A stretch of 64,000 bases of DNA from Schizochytrium sp. TIO01 (Eukaryota; Sar; Bigyra; Thraustochytrida; Thraustochytriidae): contig SMSO01000034.1 in assembly GCA_004764695.1 (NCBI GenBank), forward strand, positions 3,666,501-3,730,500, read 5' to 3'. Positions 22,801-31,921 of the stretch are shown here, piece after piece. Position 1 is the first letter of the stretch; every line of letters begins with the position of its first letter. Made by a program: the position numbers and the translations under genes. The notes under the pieces were generated by a model. The model did not search any database and was not told the DNA's origin. It saw only the letters and a program-made list of their open reading frames with translations.

Positions 22801-23913
22801 CTTCAATTTGCTTTGGAAGGTATTTCTAACTCAACGTTGGTAGAAATTTGCAGCAATATTATTAGCTTGCTACGGAAGCTAAAAAAGAAAACAAATCGAC
22901 AGCAGATCGAACCACCTCCGCCTCGGTGTGTGCTTCCTCATGGTCATAACTTCCAGTGTCCATGTCCTCGAGGTATTCTCGAAAAGCACCACCTACGATA
23001 TTGCCGTCGTTCAGATGGTGTTGTTGTTGATGTTGCGCGTATGCTTGCAGCAGCTAATGTTGATAGCGCAAGCGTATTTGCCTTAGCACCAACTCGGCTT
23101 CGACGGCAAATTGAAATGGAAGGAACACGGTTTGATGCCCGTCTGGCTTCTGATCATGTAGAACGTACTCATGAAGCTGAGATGCAGGTACTCGAAGATC
23201 TTGATATGACTGTTTTTGACAAGGTACTTGCAGCTGTGGAGATCGACGAATTTGAAGCACGATTTACAAGTCTGGCAGAACTTCCTCACCTGGGCACTGA
23301 TCTTATGACTCTTTTGAGTACCTCGGAATTGTTTGACGTGAAAATCGCCCTTGGAATCAGTGGCATGACCTCAGGATACATTTCTGGCCATTCATTCATT
23401 CTTAAATGTCGCTCTCCAACGTTGTCTCGAGCCCTTGGAAACTTTAGTGGGAATGCTACAATTACTGCCTTAGCATTCACCAAGGTGGTTTCTCGTCAAG
23501 TTTGGGAAGCAATAATGAGTTTCATATATGCTGGATTTATTGACTCTCGGCATTTCCCACGCTGCACTGCAGATGCAGTAGCTATAGCACAGCTTGCTGA
23601 GGATCTCGAACTTGTTGGTTTCAGCCATGCTCTTCAGACGGTTCTTGATGAGCATGGACTAGCAACCATTGGGACAGATGGAGTCGAAGAAAACACAACG
23701 CTCAATATGCTTTTGGAATCAAGCTTCCATCCAAGTCTTTGGGAGTTGGAAGCTCAATTTCGATGTGATCTTCTAGAGGTAAAAGAAGATGCAGAGCTTG
23801 CACCAACTCTTGGGGAACACATAGCAAAACACTACGCAGCTAAACTCCCCCGGACTCATGCATGTGCATCCTTAGCTTTACGAGGGTTAGCCGTTCATAT
23901 ATTTGGTTCTTAG
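19876..23913 (+). CDS. Ankyrin-repeat protein with two BTB/POZ domains
   Basis: A 1,345-residue intronless gene. Residues about 1-115 are very basic and Arg/Gln/Pro-rich (disordered, possibly nuclear). Ankyrin repeats run from about 333 (LLDACERGDLNEVLQWA) to about 665, with clear consensus units such as GRTPLHICAARADMTATRLLLDYGAS and DGETPLHLAAAAG. A first BTB domain is at about 820-980 (ADVTFLLENGERMHAHKDIL, then ALRFVYYGSLDGSD) and a second at about 1145-1290 (LFDVKIALG, GHSFILKCRSPTLSRAL, IMSFIYAGFID). This resembles ABTB/BPOZ-type proteins, which act as substrate adaptors for Cullin-3 ubiquitin ligases, but the order and length differ from ABTB1/2. A Cys/His cluster lies between the BTB domains (RCVLPHGHNFQCPCPRG, about 1015). 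The substrate is unknown. The start ATG at 19876 is the first in frame. Confidence 0.85.
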   Translation: MENSGVEPGAEPPCGSQTQRRRPRGRRGSRKPQDSKAPGAPKHGSDVSTTASDRHSKERGETRKRNQQRGDETQKRPQKRDAKNSDQEPPQRRPNKRTNNRRRRPNGKGGQHPSQAEMSNKVQLQTLNDAALRANAPEWCPGSGLQTYALKVGIPQTEEEDRSSQNNPPPVAPQGFSRLQLGSIQTRGAANSFLRRARAKEEAAASLLQLDRIRAEISREDATAIVDTLLQDAIEEHARDVARQWAGRLRERWRQYFAKEGFQELEPAVPAPRKKTRTLVQDGTSTLAPEGVGSVEGNSMHINSEPNIRIEKTARGNNADLEKTQVRVDQDVKLLDACERGDLNEVLQWANSVRQNGDLVPTRLHGICREDGWGPLALAVEARAAGVVEMLVSWNADSSVRAYAAGVGKEREDERCSLLHHICHVGDVLVLEGALRAGAGGSHAISYGLNLEAKDSRGRTPLHICAARADMTATRLLLDYGASLASKDKNGNIPLHLAVRANPSAAYMSILRPRIDAKNRDGETPLHLAAAAGANSAVAELIVRGADAHAVDKSYWTPMCKAAAGNHASTVGLLLDRGTPWRGAGPQSIQHTTVSCTPCPLHLAALHGASEVVREFVTREDTSCLEWVDWSWPCDTVLISALRGGHMELANEILNMGASPQRLNGKEESALVVALEQSKGPPSLDLLKRLVCKTSLTQNSPAVLDVAISALNQAIHISAEGEVNRVNRAFEALDFLLSLEEPFAPITSRFRARASQLIHFVCESAFERSSTNTAPVEDITKIACVLENRSDHLTNRMQEASLSKSNLDYFFRSDLQDLFENRDLMGADVTFLLENGERMHAHKDILTARCPMFAGMFRGGMLESQLLEVNMFLHSKRAIIDALRFVYYGSLDGSDLMEFASHRDFEHFVDGRVVLDYVEHAVNVLVLANEWLLHGLESIACDVIQLLLERHVLTSRGAARRKGIPRIRSAHIEDLLQFALEGISNSTLVEICSNIISLLRKLKKKTNRQQIEPPPPRCVLPHGHNFQCPCPRGILEKHHLRYCRRSDGVVVDVARMLAAANVDSASVFALAPTRLRRQIEMEGTRFDARLASDHVERTHEAEMQVLEDLDMTVFDKVLAAVEIDEFEARFTSLAELPHLGTDLMTLLSTSELFDVKIALGISGMTSGYISGHSFILKCRSPTLSRALGNFSGNATITALAFTKVVSRQVWEAIMSFIYAGFIDSRHFPRCTADAVAIAQLAEDLELVGFSHALQTVLDEHGLATIGTDGVEENTTLNMLLESSFHPSLWELEAQFRCDLLEVKEDAELAPTLGEHIAKHYAAKLPRTHACASLALRGLAVHIFGS

Positions 23914-24274
23914 AACATCGAAGAAGCAAAAGGGTATTCGTCGGCAAAGGCTCTGCCACCCGTAAAGTACGCCGTATGTGCGAGGGAACGTTTTTGCAGG
24001 TTTTCTTGTATAATCTAATTCAAATCATGGTGTGCACGGCGCAATTGTGCGTAGAGTTGGATGCGAATTAACACAATCTTTATAAATTAGATACATTAAG
24101 CGAAGCACCCATACTTATGATGATGATGATGATGATGATAAAGATGGACATCAAATCTAATAAGACAAGGTGAGGGTAACATAATAAAAGGTGAGGATTG
24201 GAATCGAGAGAGATCTCTAGAGAGCATGATATTACCTTGTAAGGCTGTAATAGTATAATCATAGTATAAGAGAA
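23914..24274. other. Intergenic, convergent 3' ends, with (ATG)n repeat
   Basis: A 361-base AT-rich spacer between two convergent genes. It holds a short (ATG)n repeat at about 24117-24139. The two 3' UTRs presumably share it. Confidence 0.6.
24117..24139. repeat. (ATG)n microsatellite
   Basis: Seven tandem ATG/GAT units in the spacer between the ankyrin/BTB and CDF transporter genes. Confidence 0.9.
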
Positions 24275-26173
24275 TTAGATAGCAATCTTTTGCGGTTCAT
24301 CCGCGACGAGATCTTCATCTTCGCCGAGCTCGACATGCGCATCGACGGAGTATACGTCAGGAATTTGTAAGACAGACTTGATAGCAACTTGGGCTGCTTC
24401 ATCAGCCCTGAAAAGAGTGACAGACTTGTCCATGACAAGATTGATTTCCACAAAAACTCGGTTCTCTGCCACATCGTAGTAAACTTGGCAATGAGAAAGG
24501 GCCAAAATGATAGGGTCTTGTTCAGAGGCACGGACCACAGCATCGTGCACATCAGTTTCAATCTCAAGGTGGGAGCGAACATTCTTCGCAAACTGGTTTG
24601 GAATTGGCGTACGAGAGCGCTTTGGTGTCATCTTTTCGCCTGTAGCAGAGACACGACGTACCATAGTGTTATCTGGTACAGGTGCAAGCTTGATTTGCTT
24701 CGCAGTAACGTCGCTGGACACTTCGTCCTTCTTTTCCGCGTAAAAGGAAACCTCCCGCCGAGGTTTTCTTAAAGGCTCCCCGTCAGAGGCTTCGCCTTCT
24801 GTGTCAACAGGTGTTCTGGAAACACCCTGGGCAGCGATACTTTGTGTACCCGGCGAGGCCACATTGTCGCTGAGAGCCTCGAGAGAGCTACGACGAGGGT
24901 GAGCTTGAACATGAATCATGATTTCACTAACACGTGGATAGGCTTGGTAAATGTGTCTCTTGACGCGATTACTCTCGACGTAGCCGCCACTTACGCTGAG
25001 ACGAGGCTCTACCCGAAGGTGTAAATCAAGAAGTAGGTAGTGACCGAGTCGGCGCACACGAACGTCGTGCGCATCAATAACTGCGGAATTAGGTTGTGCA
25101 GCAAGTTTTTCGACTACCTTGTATACGCCCCCAATGACATCAAAATCAGATTCGCGGCGACGATCTGTAAGGTCTTGGCATGCATCCCAACCAATCTCAA
25201 CGCCTGCCTTCAGCACCATACCGCTGACCAATAGACCCGCCACAGGATCAAGCATATTCCATCCAAAGTAAGCCCCACCAACGCCAACCATAGACATGAC
25301 TGATGAAAGTGCATCAGTGCGGTGGTGCCAAGCGTTAGCGACGAGAACGGGGCTGTGCGTTTCCTGGCCTACCTTCACCGTAATTCTGTAGAGCCACTCT
25401 TTGACCACAATGGAGCTGCCAATTACAAAAAGTGCGGTGGGAATGTGTGTTACAGCGGTAGCGTCTGTGGCACTTACCAGAAGTAATGAATTGAGTGACT
25501 GCCAGCCGATGGCTGCACCACCTCCAATAAGAAAGGAAGATACCAGTAGAGTGCCGAGTGATTCGTAGTGACCATATCCATAAGGATGCAATTGATCCGC
25601 AGGTCGCTTGCTGAGCGAGATGGCTGCTAACGCGACAAAGTCTCCGCAGAGGTCCGAAGCCGAGTGCATAGCATCTGCAATTAGCGACATTGATCCACTT
25701 GAAAATCCAATAAGGCCCTTGGTTCCAGCCAAGATAACGTTACTGTACAGACCCATCCATGTTACGCGTTTTTGAGCACGGTCCATGGCCTCAAGGTCTT
25801 CCTCATCATTCATTTCGACCCGAGGAGGCATCGCCTCTGTATGCATGGGTGCTGATTGCCTCGCATCAGTATTCATCCCTCTAAAGTCATCGCGTTGAGA
25901 TGTAAACTTGGTCGCAAACTTTGTTGCAAACTTCTCCTTTGTAGATGTTGCTGCCGTTCCCAGCGCTCTGACCGCCATCGGCATCACGGCTACTGCGTGG
26001 GCCCTCGGCACAATCACCTCTCCGAAGACGTCATGGTGTACATGTGAGAGAAAGCCGTACCCCTCCAGCCGCGGCGCAGACCTGCGGAGTGCAAGCATGC
26101 TCGCGTTGCAGTAAGACGCCACGGCAGACCAGTTTCGGGTTTTGTTGGCATTCAAGTTTGATTGATTTCTCAT
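24275..26173 (-). CDS. CDF-family (SLC30-like) cation efflux transporter, mitochondrial MMT-like, with duplicated C-terminal domain
   Basis: A cation diffusion facilitator of 632 residues, exchanging a divalent metal (Zn, Fe or Mn) for protons. The N-terminus (about 1-110) is rich in Arg/Lys/Ser/Ala and resembles a mitochondrial presequence. Membrane core: the metal-site motif DAMHSASD (about 165) in TM2 and its partner HHRTD in NAWHHRTDALSS (about 282) in TM5, both intact. The CDF cytoplasmic domain follows at about 360-435 (HYLLLDLHLRVEP, IMIHVQAHP). After a 120-residue polar linker a second, similar fold appears at about 555-625 (CQVYYDVAENRVFVEINLVMD, then VYSVDAHVELGED). Usual CDF proteins are 300-450 residues with one such domain. 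The type resembles yeast Mmt1/2; metal and membrane are inferred. The gene is convergent with the ankyrin/BTB gene and divergent from the DNA glycosylase gene. Confidence 0.9.
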   Translation of the reverse strand: MRNQSNLNANKTRNWSAVASYCNASMLALRRSAPRLEGYGFLSHVHHDVFGEVIVPRAHAVAVMPMAVRALGTAATSTKEKFATKFATKFTSQRDDFRGMNTDARQSAPMHTEAMPPRVEMNDEEDLEAMDRAQKRVTWMGLYSNVILAGTKGLIGFSSGSMSLIADAMHSASDLCGDFVALAAISLSKRPADQLHPYGYGHYESLGTLLVSSFLIGGGAAIGWQSLNSLLLVSATDATAVTHIPTALFVIGSSIVVKEWLYRITVKVGQETHSPVLVANAWHHRTDALSSVMSMVGVGGAYFGWNMLDPVAGLLVSGMVLKAGVEIGWDACQDLTDRRRESDFDVIGGVYKVVEKLAAQPNSAVIDAHDVRVRRLGHYLLLDLHLRVEPRLSVSGGYVESNRVKRHIYQAYPRVSEIMIHVQAHPRRSSLEALSDNVASPGTQSIAAQGVSRTPVDTEGEASDGEPLRKPRREVSFYAEKKDEVSSDVTAKQIKLAPVPDNTMVRRVSATGEKMTPKRSRTPIPNQFAKNVRSHLEIETDVHDAVVRASEQDPIILALSHCQVYYDVAENRVFVEINLVMDKSVTLFRADEAAQVAIKSVLQIPDVYSVDAHVELGEDEDLVADEPQKIAI

Positions 26174-26456
26174 TCTGTCTCTTTTCTTTTCTTTCTCCCT
26201 GTTAGCTCCATTCTATCAATCAACTTTAGAGTTTGTTCTATTGTATGCCCACTTTGCTCTACTGATGGAATCTCTTTTGTTTCACTTTCACCGCTCTTCA
26301 TTCTCAGGTTTCTTGTCGCTTCCTTTCCCTTGCACTGTGGGGGCGCTGAGAGGGCACACAGAGATAGACAGAGGGGAAGGAGTACTACGGTACCTTATCG
26401 GCACCTATCAATAACTCTAAAGAGCGAGAACGAGAGAAAAAGTGGAAATCAATAAA

Positions 26457-26485
26457 TGGAGAGAGAGAGAGAAAGAGAGAGAGAA
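26457..26485. repeat. (GA)n microsatellite
   Basis: GAGAGA tract with one AAAG interruption, upstream of the CDF transporter gene. Confidence 0.85.
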
Positions 26486-27225
26486 CTTTGAACTTTCTTT
26501 CTTTCTTCATTACCTTCAGCTTTCAGTTTTCTCCGTGTCTGGTACCTGCTATCCACCTAGCACTACCTACTTACTGCGTAGTTCATAACTTAGTTGGAGT
26601 ACGTACCTTTTCTCTCCTCTTCTTTCTTCATTACTTCCCTTTCAAACGAGCTTGAGAATTGTGCGCCTCCTCTACCGTTTCGGGTAGCCCCGCCCTTAAC
26701 CGCGGGGTCGCGGGCAGCCGCCAGATAAACTCTGTATAAAAGTATGCGAAGTGCGGTACACCGGTTCTGGTAGAGATCTGTAAAATTCCTTGGGTTTTCT
26801 TTCTTGCTCAAGATGCGAACTCTCTATTGATTCAATCAGGCGCGGAGGCCGGAGCTGCTTTGGGAGGGACGCGTCAAAGAGGGCTTTGGGGAAAGCAGCG
26901 TGCTCATTGCATAGCGTAAGGCCTGGAGTCTCTGTGGAATGACCAGGTTCTGGCGGGGTCCAGGCCCTCTTTGGCTCAGCTGAGAAAGGCTCCGGAGCCA
27001 GGTTGACTTGGAAAGAGGACCCAGTGGGGCCCCTCACAAGGGCGCAGCGCTGGAGCGTGCAAGGGGATATCTGCCCTCACAACGGCACTGGGTCGCGCGT
27101 GTCGCAGTGGGCATGAGGGGGGCGCGGAGGTTTGTGGCGGGCAAAAGCGGTTTCTGAGAAGCAGAGCAAAACGAACTTGACGAAGAATCCTCCAAAAAGT
27201 TAAAGAGCGCTGATTATTGATTTGT

Positions 27226-27364
27226 GACGATTGATTTATGACGATTGATTCATTGATTAGTTGATGATTGATGATCGATGATTGATGATCGATGATTGAT
27301 GATCGATGATCGATGATCAATGATCGATGATCAATGATTGATGATTGATTGGTGATTGATTGAT
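27226..27364. repeat. Tandem TGATTGATGATCGATGA-type repeat
   Basis: About 140 bases made of TGATTGATGA and TGATCGATGA words in varying order. Each TGATCGATGATCA-like unit is nearly palindromic (GATC and ATCGAT cores), so the array is dense in short self-complementary words. Confidence 0.92.
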
Positions 27365-27534
27365 CATACGGTGACCGCAGATGGAAACGCACGCGAATCG
27401 ACGACGCTAGCTCGAGGTGGAAGGGCAGAGGAGCGAGGGTGCGCGGAGCAGTGCCGACAATCAAGAAGATCGACAGCGTTGCTCGATCCAAGTCCACTCG
27501 AAGGAAGAGCGGAATTCCTCTGATTTAACGATTG

Positions 27535-27615
27535 AATCATGAATCATTGAATCATGAATCATGAATCATGAATCATGAATCATTGAATCATTGAATCATT
27601 GAATCATTGAATAAT
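27535..27615. repeat. Tandem ATCATGA / ATCATTGA repeat
   Basis: About ten copies of a 7-8-mer (ATCATGA and ATCATTGA), the short form in the first half and the longer form in the second. A separate array from the one 170 bases upstream, although both share ATCA/TGAT words. Confidence 0.92.
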
Positions 27616-28185
27616 TGAATTTTTGGTTGTGGGAGGAAGAATGAGGTCACGAATTGTGTGCATTAAACACGGTTGGCGCTGCAGTAAGTGAAGATGAGCT
27701 GCGTAAAGGCGGCCTTCACCATCGTTGGCATGGCCGTGGAGAGTTTACCTTTCAGGGTGTGGCGTGCGTGATCTTGATGTAAAGGCACCTGTCAGCTAGC
27801 TATTCGAGATTTTCAAGGTACGAGATCCGCAACAGAAGACCTGAGCAAAATCGCTCTGTAGAACAATCGTTGGTTTAACTTAAACTGGGGAGAGATGGTG
27901 CCTATGCCTACCTATGTGCACGGGTTACAGCTGTATACGGCTTGAATGAATTTTGCTCCGCCTTCGTTTAAATTGTAGGTAGGTATCTTATCTTCGCTTT
28001 CTGACTCCGGGTAGGGAGTCGCCCCATAGAACGTTCTCCGCAAGTGAAGTATTCCTTGTGCCAAAGTAGGTTTTAGGGGGAGCGTACTATAGGCCTTCAT
28101 AGGGCACAAGAAGGCTATTTTTGATATGCCTGTTTTTTCAGATAGTGTCTATGGTTTAAGGCATCAGTGTTAAAGGTTTGAAGTG

Positions 28186-28240
28186 TAGTAGTAGCAGTAG
28201 CAGTAGCAGTAGCAGTAGTTAGTAGTTAGTAGTTAGTAGG
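28186..28240. repeat. (CAGTAG)n then (TTAGTAG)n repeat
   Basis: About four CAGTAG units followed by three TTAGTAG units, ending about 55 bases before the glycosylase start codon, so probably within its promoter or 5' UTR. Confidence 0.9.
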
Positions 28241-28294
28241 CCTATAGATTTTTAAAAATCAGCAAAATTCGTTGTTCATGGCAAACCGCGTTCC

Positions 28295-29269
28295 ATGGCG
28301 ATGCCTGCAACAACGAGGGCACGAGCGCGAGGCAAAGCTGCCACAGATGCGCCAAGATCGGCTGCAGGGCCGATGCACTTGAACGCCTCGACAGCCCTGG
28401 CGGCCCGAATCAAGGCCCAAACCGTCCAAACTGCGATCCCGAGGCGATTGGGTGCCGCCAAAACGCTCCATGTCCCGAAAGTGACTGGCAAGTTGCGGAT
28501 TCCGAGGAACCAGGCCAGTAAAAGCACCACTGGCAAGACCGTTGTGGCCAGAAAAGAACAATGTGGCGGTGATGTTAAGGCCTCGAAGGTTACAGCCAAG
28601 AAAGTTGAGACCAAACTCCAAAAGAAGCCTGCCAAATCTGTGCAAAAGTTAACGCTTCCGACATCGAGCTCCGAAATACCTGGGAGATGTTTCTGGAGTG
28701 ACAAGGAGCCTGCAAGATCGTATCATGACGACCACTGGGGGCATCCGCAGCGAGACTCCCAGCAGCTATTCGAGATCATTTCTCTATGTTCGCAACAGGC
28801 AGGCGTGAGCTGGCGCATTGTGTGGAACAAACGAGAGGCGTATCGAGATGCGTTCCATGGGTGGGATATGCATAAGATTGCAGCCATGTCTGAAGAGGAC
28901 ATAGACGCACTTGTCGCTGATGCTGACAATGGAGTCTTACACAACCGTCGTAAGCTTGCAGCCATCGTTAATAATGCTCAGCGCTGCCTTGAAATCAACG
29001 AGTCACATCCCGAAGGTCTTTCGGGATACTTTTGGAGTTTCACAGGTACTGGCGAACCAGTGGTGAATACAAAGGTTCTCAGCTCCGAGAACTCCCTTGG
29101 TACTGAGAGCGATATCTCTAAGAGCTTAGCGGCGGAACTTAAGCGAAAGGGATTTAAGTTCCTTGGCAGCATTACTCTACATTCATTTTGCCAGCAAACT
29201 GGAATCATAAATGATCATTGTCGAAACTGCTTCAAGAATCCGCTATCTGGGGCGAAAAAATCACTCTAA
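28295..29269 (+). CDS. DNA-3-methyladenine glycosylase I (TagI/AlkA-HhH superfamily, Tag family)
   Basis: Removes 3-methyladenine from alkylated DNA as the first step of base excision repair. The catalytic domain (about residues 129-318) has the Tag family wording: GRCFWSD, YHDDHWGHPQRDSQQLFEIISL, QQAGVSWRIVWNKREAYRDAF, YFWSF and the zinc-closing end INDHCRNCF. The four zinc ligands expected for Tag (Cys near the start, His in YHDDHWG, and His/Cys in DHCRNC) are all present. The N-terminal 125 residues are a Lys/Ala/Thr-rich, histone-tail-like extension absent from bacterial Tag and probably serve nuclear or mitochondrial targeting or DNA binding. Tag is mostly bacterial and is found in plants and some protists, so ancient bacterial origin is plausible. 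The start is ATG 28295; the ATG at 28278 is in another frame. Confidence 0.94.
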   Translation: MAMPATTRARARGKAATDAPRSAAGPMHLNASTALAARIKAQTVQTAIPRRLGAAKTLHVPKVTGKLRIPRNQASKSTTGKTVVARKEQCGGDVKASKVTAKKVETKLQKKPAKSVQKLTLPTSSSEIPGRCFWSDKEPARSYHDDHWGHPQRDSQQLFEIISLCSQQAGVSWRIVWNKREAYRDAFHGWDMHKIAAMSEEDIDALVADADNGVLHNRRKLAAIVNNAQRCLEINESHPEGLSGYFWSFTGTGEPVVNTKVLSSENSLGTESDISKSLAAELKRKGFKFLGSITLHSFCQQTGIINDHCRNCFKNPLSGAKKSL

Positions 29270-30092
29270 GACGGGAAATAAAACGAAAATATTCCGTGGC
29301 TTATGCCAACGAGGTAGATTTGTGTTTTGAACGCACAAGAGCTTAAATATTTACAGTTTGCGGCTCAACGAGATAACTTAAGCATAACAAAATGTGTCAA
29401 ACAATATTTAATTGTCATAAAATCATGCAAATTTGAATATTTATTGGACTATCCTTTACACTTTTTCTTTTTGGACATACATATATATATATGCGTAAGA
29501 CGGGTCTGTGCAACCCAGCTCGGCGCATAAATGGGGTTGAAGGAACAGCATTTCAGAATAAATCAATAAGAGAAAAAAGAAAAATGAATAGAAACAAAAA
29601 GATTTAAAAGCCTATACTATTAAAGAGGAGGCGGCTTCAGTAAAATGTGTAAAACGAGCAGTTGAGCTGATTGCCAAAGCTGAGAGAATAAGAGCTCTTT
29701 TCAGGAGATATCATCAACTAAGAACCGTACAGCTTGCATGAATGAAGAAGGTACCTTGCAACAAAATTGAGGTAAATAAGTGAGGGAAGAAAAAAGAGAT
29801 CGGTTTCCTACCAAGAAAATTGAGCCTTGCACGCGCTTCAGCAACCATTGAAATAAAAGCACAAAGTCCCCCATCTACTTACATCAGGTGAAAAAAACAA
29901 TATTCAAAAGAAAAAGTGAAAACAGAAGAACCTTCTGCAGTTCAATTTCTTTGGCGCAACCTAACGGATCCACTGTTACGTAAGTGATTTCTGTTTTTCG
30001 CGCTTTGACCGAGCCACAATGTCAGAAAGAAATGGAAAGAACTTAAGGGTGATTTTTGTTGTTGCAGAGAAAAAAAAAAAAAAAAAGAACAC
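29270..30092. other. Intergenic, convergent 3' ends of glycosylase and PTEN
   Basis: An 823-base AT-rich spacer with a short AT repeat (about 29480-29492) and an A18 run at about 30069-30086, just downstream of the PTEN stop codon. No ORF or RNA gene is supported. Confidence 0.6.
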
Positions 30093-31157
30093 TCAATCGT
30101 CATCATTTACTGCGACCATTTCTGAAGCGACCAAACGTTTGTCTACCTTGTGTAGATAAATTTCGATCCTAAAATTTGGATCGAATCGCTTGTGCTCTTT
30201 GTCCTTGCAAGCCTTATCAATGACAGATTTTTCAAAGCATAGATAATTTGACTCAATGAACCCGGTATGAAGCCAGAACTGACACATTTCAGACTGTGAA
30301 TACCGATCTCGGTCATAAAATCGAATTCTTACATTACCAGCCACAAGGAGATCATGCGAAGAAACATCCAGATCTACAAATTTATCTTCACGCTTGAAGT
30401 GGCGAAGTTTCCGGACATGCTTTTTATAATTGTAGATAGTTTTTGACTTTGCTTCGCCGTCCTCCGGTGAGTACCATGAGAGAGAAACCTCAAAGAAGGG
30501 TTGACAACCACCACCTAGAATAGATGTATCGTGGTTAGGAACACCGACCATCCGCACATGACTAATACAATATGTGTATGCAGTAACGCTACCTCGACGG
30601 AGAAGCTGCTCATAGTAATGCACAAAGCGTTGCTGACTCGGAATCGTCACACCCTTTCGATTCTTCGTCCGCTCACGCGAAAATTCAAGCAGCGCTTCCT
30701 CTGCAGAGCCACAACGTCCCGAATGCACCAGAAAAGCACTCACCATGACACCTGTGCGACCCTTGCCAGCTTTGCAATGAATTGCTGCAAAATGCTTCGG
30801 ATCCTCGTTCAGGTACTCTCCGACTGACTCACAAAACGGCCGCATCATCTCCAACGGGGGTGGCTGGTGATCGTCGAAACCAAAGCGGTATGTGAGCGGA
30901 AAAAACTGCGTTAGATCGTATACGCGCTCACTACAAAGATTGTACACCGCATAATTATTTTCATGAAAGGTATGGAAGAAGCGCTGGACCTCACTCATGC
31001 TGTTTCGGTAAAGAGCTTCCACACCGGCTGCAGGGTAGCCCATCGCAATAAGCTGCGAATCGGGCCCCCCTATGTAACTGAGGTCCAAATTGAAGCCATT
31101 ACGCTCGTCTACGAAGCGTTTCTTCTTCTTTGAAACTAAAGCTTTCACGTTATTCAT
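30093..31157 (-). CDS. PTEN: PTEN phosphoinositide 3-phosphatase
   Basis: PTEN removes the 3-phosphate of PtdIns(3,4,5)P3 and antagonises PI3-kinase signalling at the plasma membrane. The 354-residue protein has a basic N-terminal PIP2-binding segment (KKKKRF), the phosphatase domain with YIGGPDSQLIAMGYPA and NLCSERVYD, and the P-loop HCKAGKGRTG (about residues 127-136), identical to the human P-loop including the two lysines that read the inositol phosphates. The TI-loop motif GVTIPSQQRFV follows. A C2 domain covers about 195-345 (FFEVSLSWYSPEDGE, VRIRFYDRDRY, FRIEIYLHKVDK). It ends right after the C2 domain with an acidic NDDD; the regulatory tail and PDZ ligand of animal PTEN are absent, as in many protists. 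All catalytic residues are intact, and it is intronless. Confidence 0.97.
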   Translation of the reverse strand: MNNVKALVSKKKKRFVDERNGFNLDLSYIGGPDSQLIAMGYPAAGVEALYRNSMSEVQRFFHTFHENNYAVYNLCSERVYDLTQFFPLTYRFGFDDHQPPPLEMMRPFCESVGEYLNEDPKHFAAIHCKAGKGRTGVMVSAFLVHSGRCGSAEEALLEFSRERTKNRKGVTIPSQQRFVHYYEQLLRRGSVTAYTYCISHVRMVGVPNHDTSILGGGCQPFFEVSLSWYSPEDGEAKSKTIYNYKKHVRKLRHFKREDKFVDLDVSSHDLLVAGNVRIRFYDRDRYSQSEMCQFWLHTGFIESNYLCFEKSVIDKACKDKEHKRFDPNFRIEIYLHKVDKRLVASEMVAVNDDD

Positions 31158-31921
31158 TTTCCCCTTCTATTTATTGTTACAGAGCCTCGCATGCAAGCAC
31201 AACCTTTATAGCAGACCTTCGACACGCGCGCGTGCCCGCCTTCTGTATTGACCGCCGCCCTGGCTATAACTCAAGAATCTCAGATGCCTTCGTGCTGCGC
31301 TCCTTCGCTGAGGTTGCAAGGGGACGTGAACGTGGGCCTCGCAAAACACAAAGCCGGGCTCCGCAGGTAGACCAGAGCTCCCAAGACGCCCTAGTTAAAG
31401 TTTGTTAGCTCGCAGGACTCGAAACATAGGTACTGTAAAAACCTCGTGTGAAAACCTCGTTGTGTACAGAAGAAAAAGACGAGGGTTAATATTAAGGCCA
31501 TATAAAGGTCTATTTGTACCTCCGCGGCCAGAAATAGGCCTCTTTGAAAACCTTATATATTTTTTGTTTCTTTGTTCTAGATGCCATCTTCACCACTTCC
31601 TTTTAATTTTTAGGGGCCTCGTGGGCATAAATACGGGTGGGAGGAATGATACATGTTGATTTGAATAATTTCAATTGAGATTCTTAAACTGAAGTGTTTG
31701 GGAAGACCACATTTTCACTATACGCGAGTAGGTTCAAATGGTAGTGGACTAAAGGCGGTGTAAGGGACGACATTTATTCATTTATTCAAGCAGGGCATTC
31801 CAGATCTAGTTTGAGAAAACTGAGGATCAACGTGAGAGAACTTGAATGAAGCGTTACTCCTCAATCTTGTCGTAGCTTATGCTAATCTTGTTTTTTTGTT
31901 CTGTTTTTTAAGGTAAAGGAA
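31158..31921. other. Intergenic between PTEN and the IQ/coiled-coil gene
   Basis: 764 bases lying upstream of PTEN and downstream of the IQ gene, both on the minus strand. The 220 bases next to the PTEN start are richer in GC and may hold its promoter. Nothing else is recognisable. Confidence 0.5.

Larger units (their letters stand above)
26174..28294. other. Intergenic: divergent spacer with GC-rich block and tandem repeats
   Basis: About 2.1 kb between the 5' ends of the CDF transporter and DNA glycosylase genes. It holds a GA tract (about 26457-26485), a GC-rich block (about 26640-27170) with CTGTATAAAAG at about 26732-26742 that reads like a TATA box, a GATC/GATT repeat field (27226-27364), an ATCATGA-type repeat (27535-27615) and a CAGTAG repeat (about 28186-28240). 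No ORF in the GC-rich block has a recognisable product; a non-coding transcript from the TATA-like site is possible but unproven. Confidence 0.5.
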
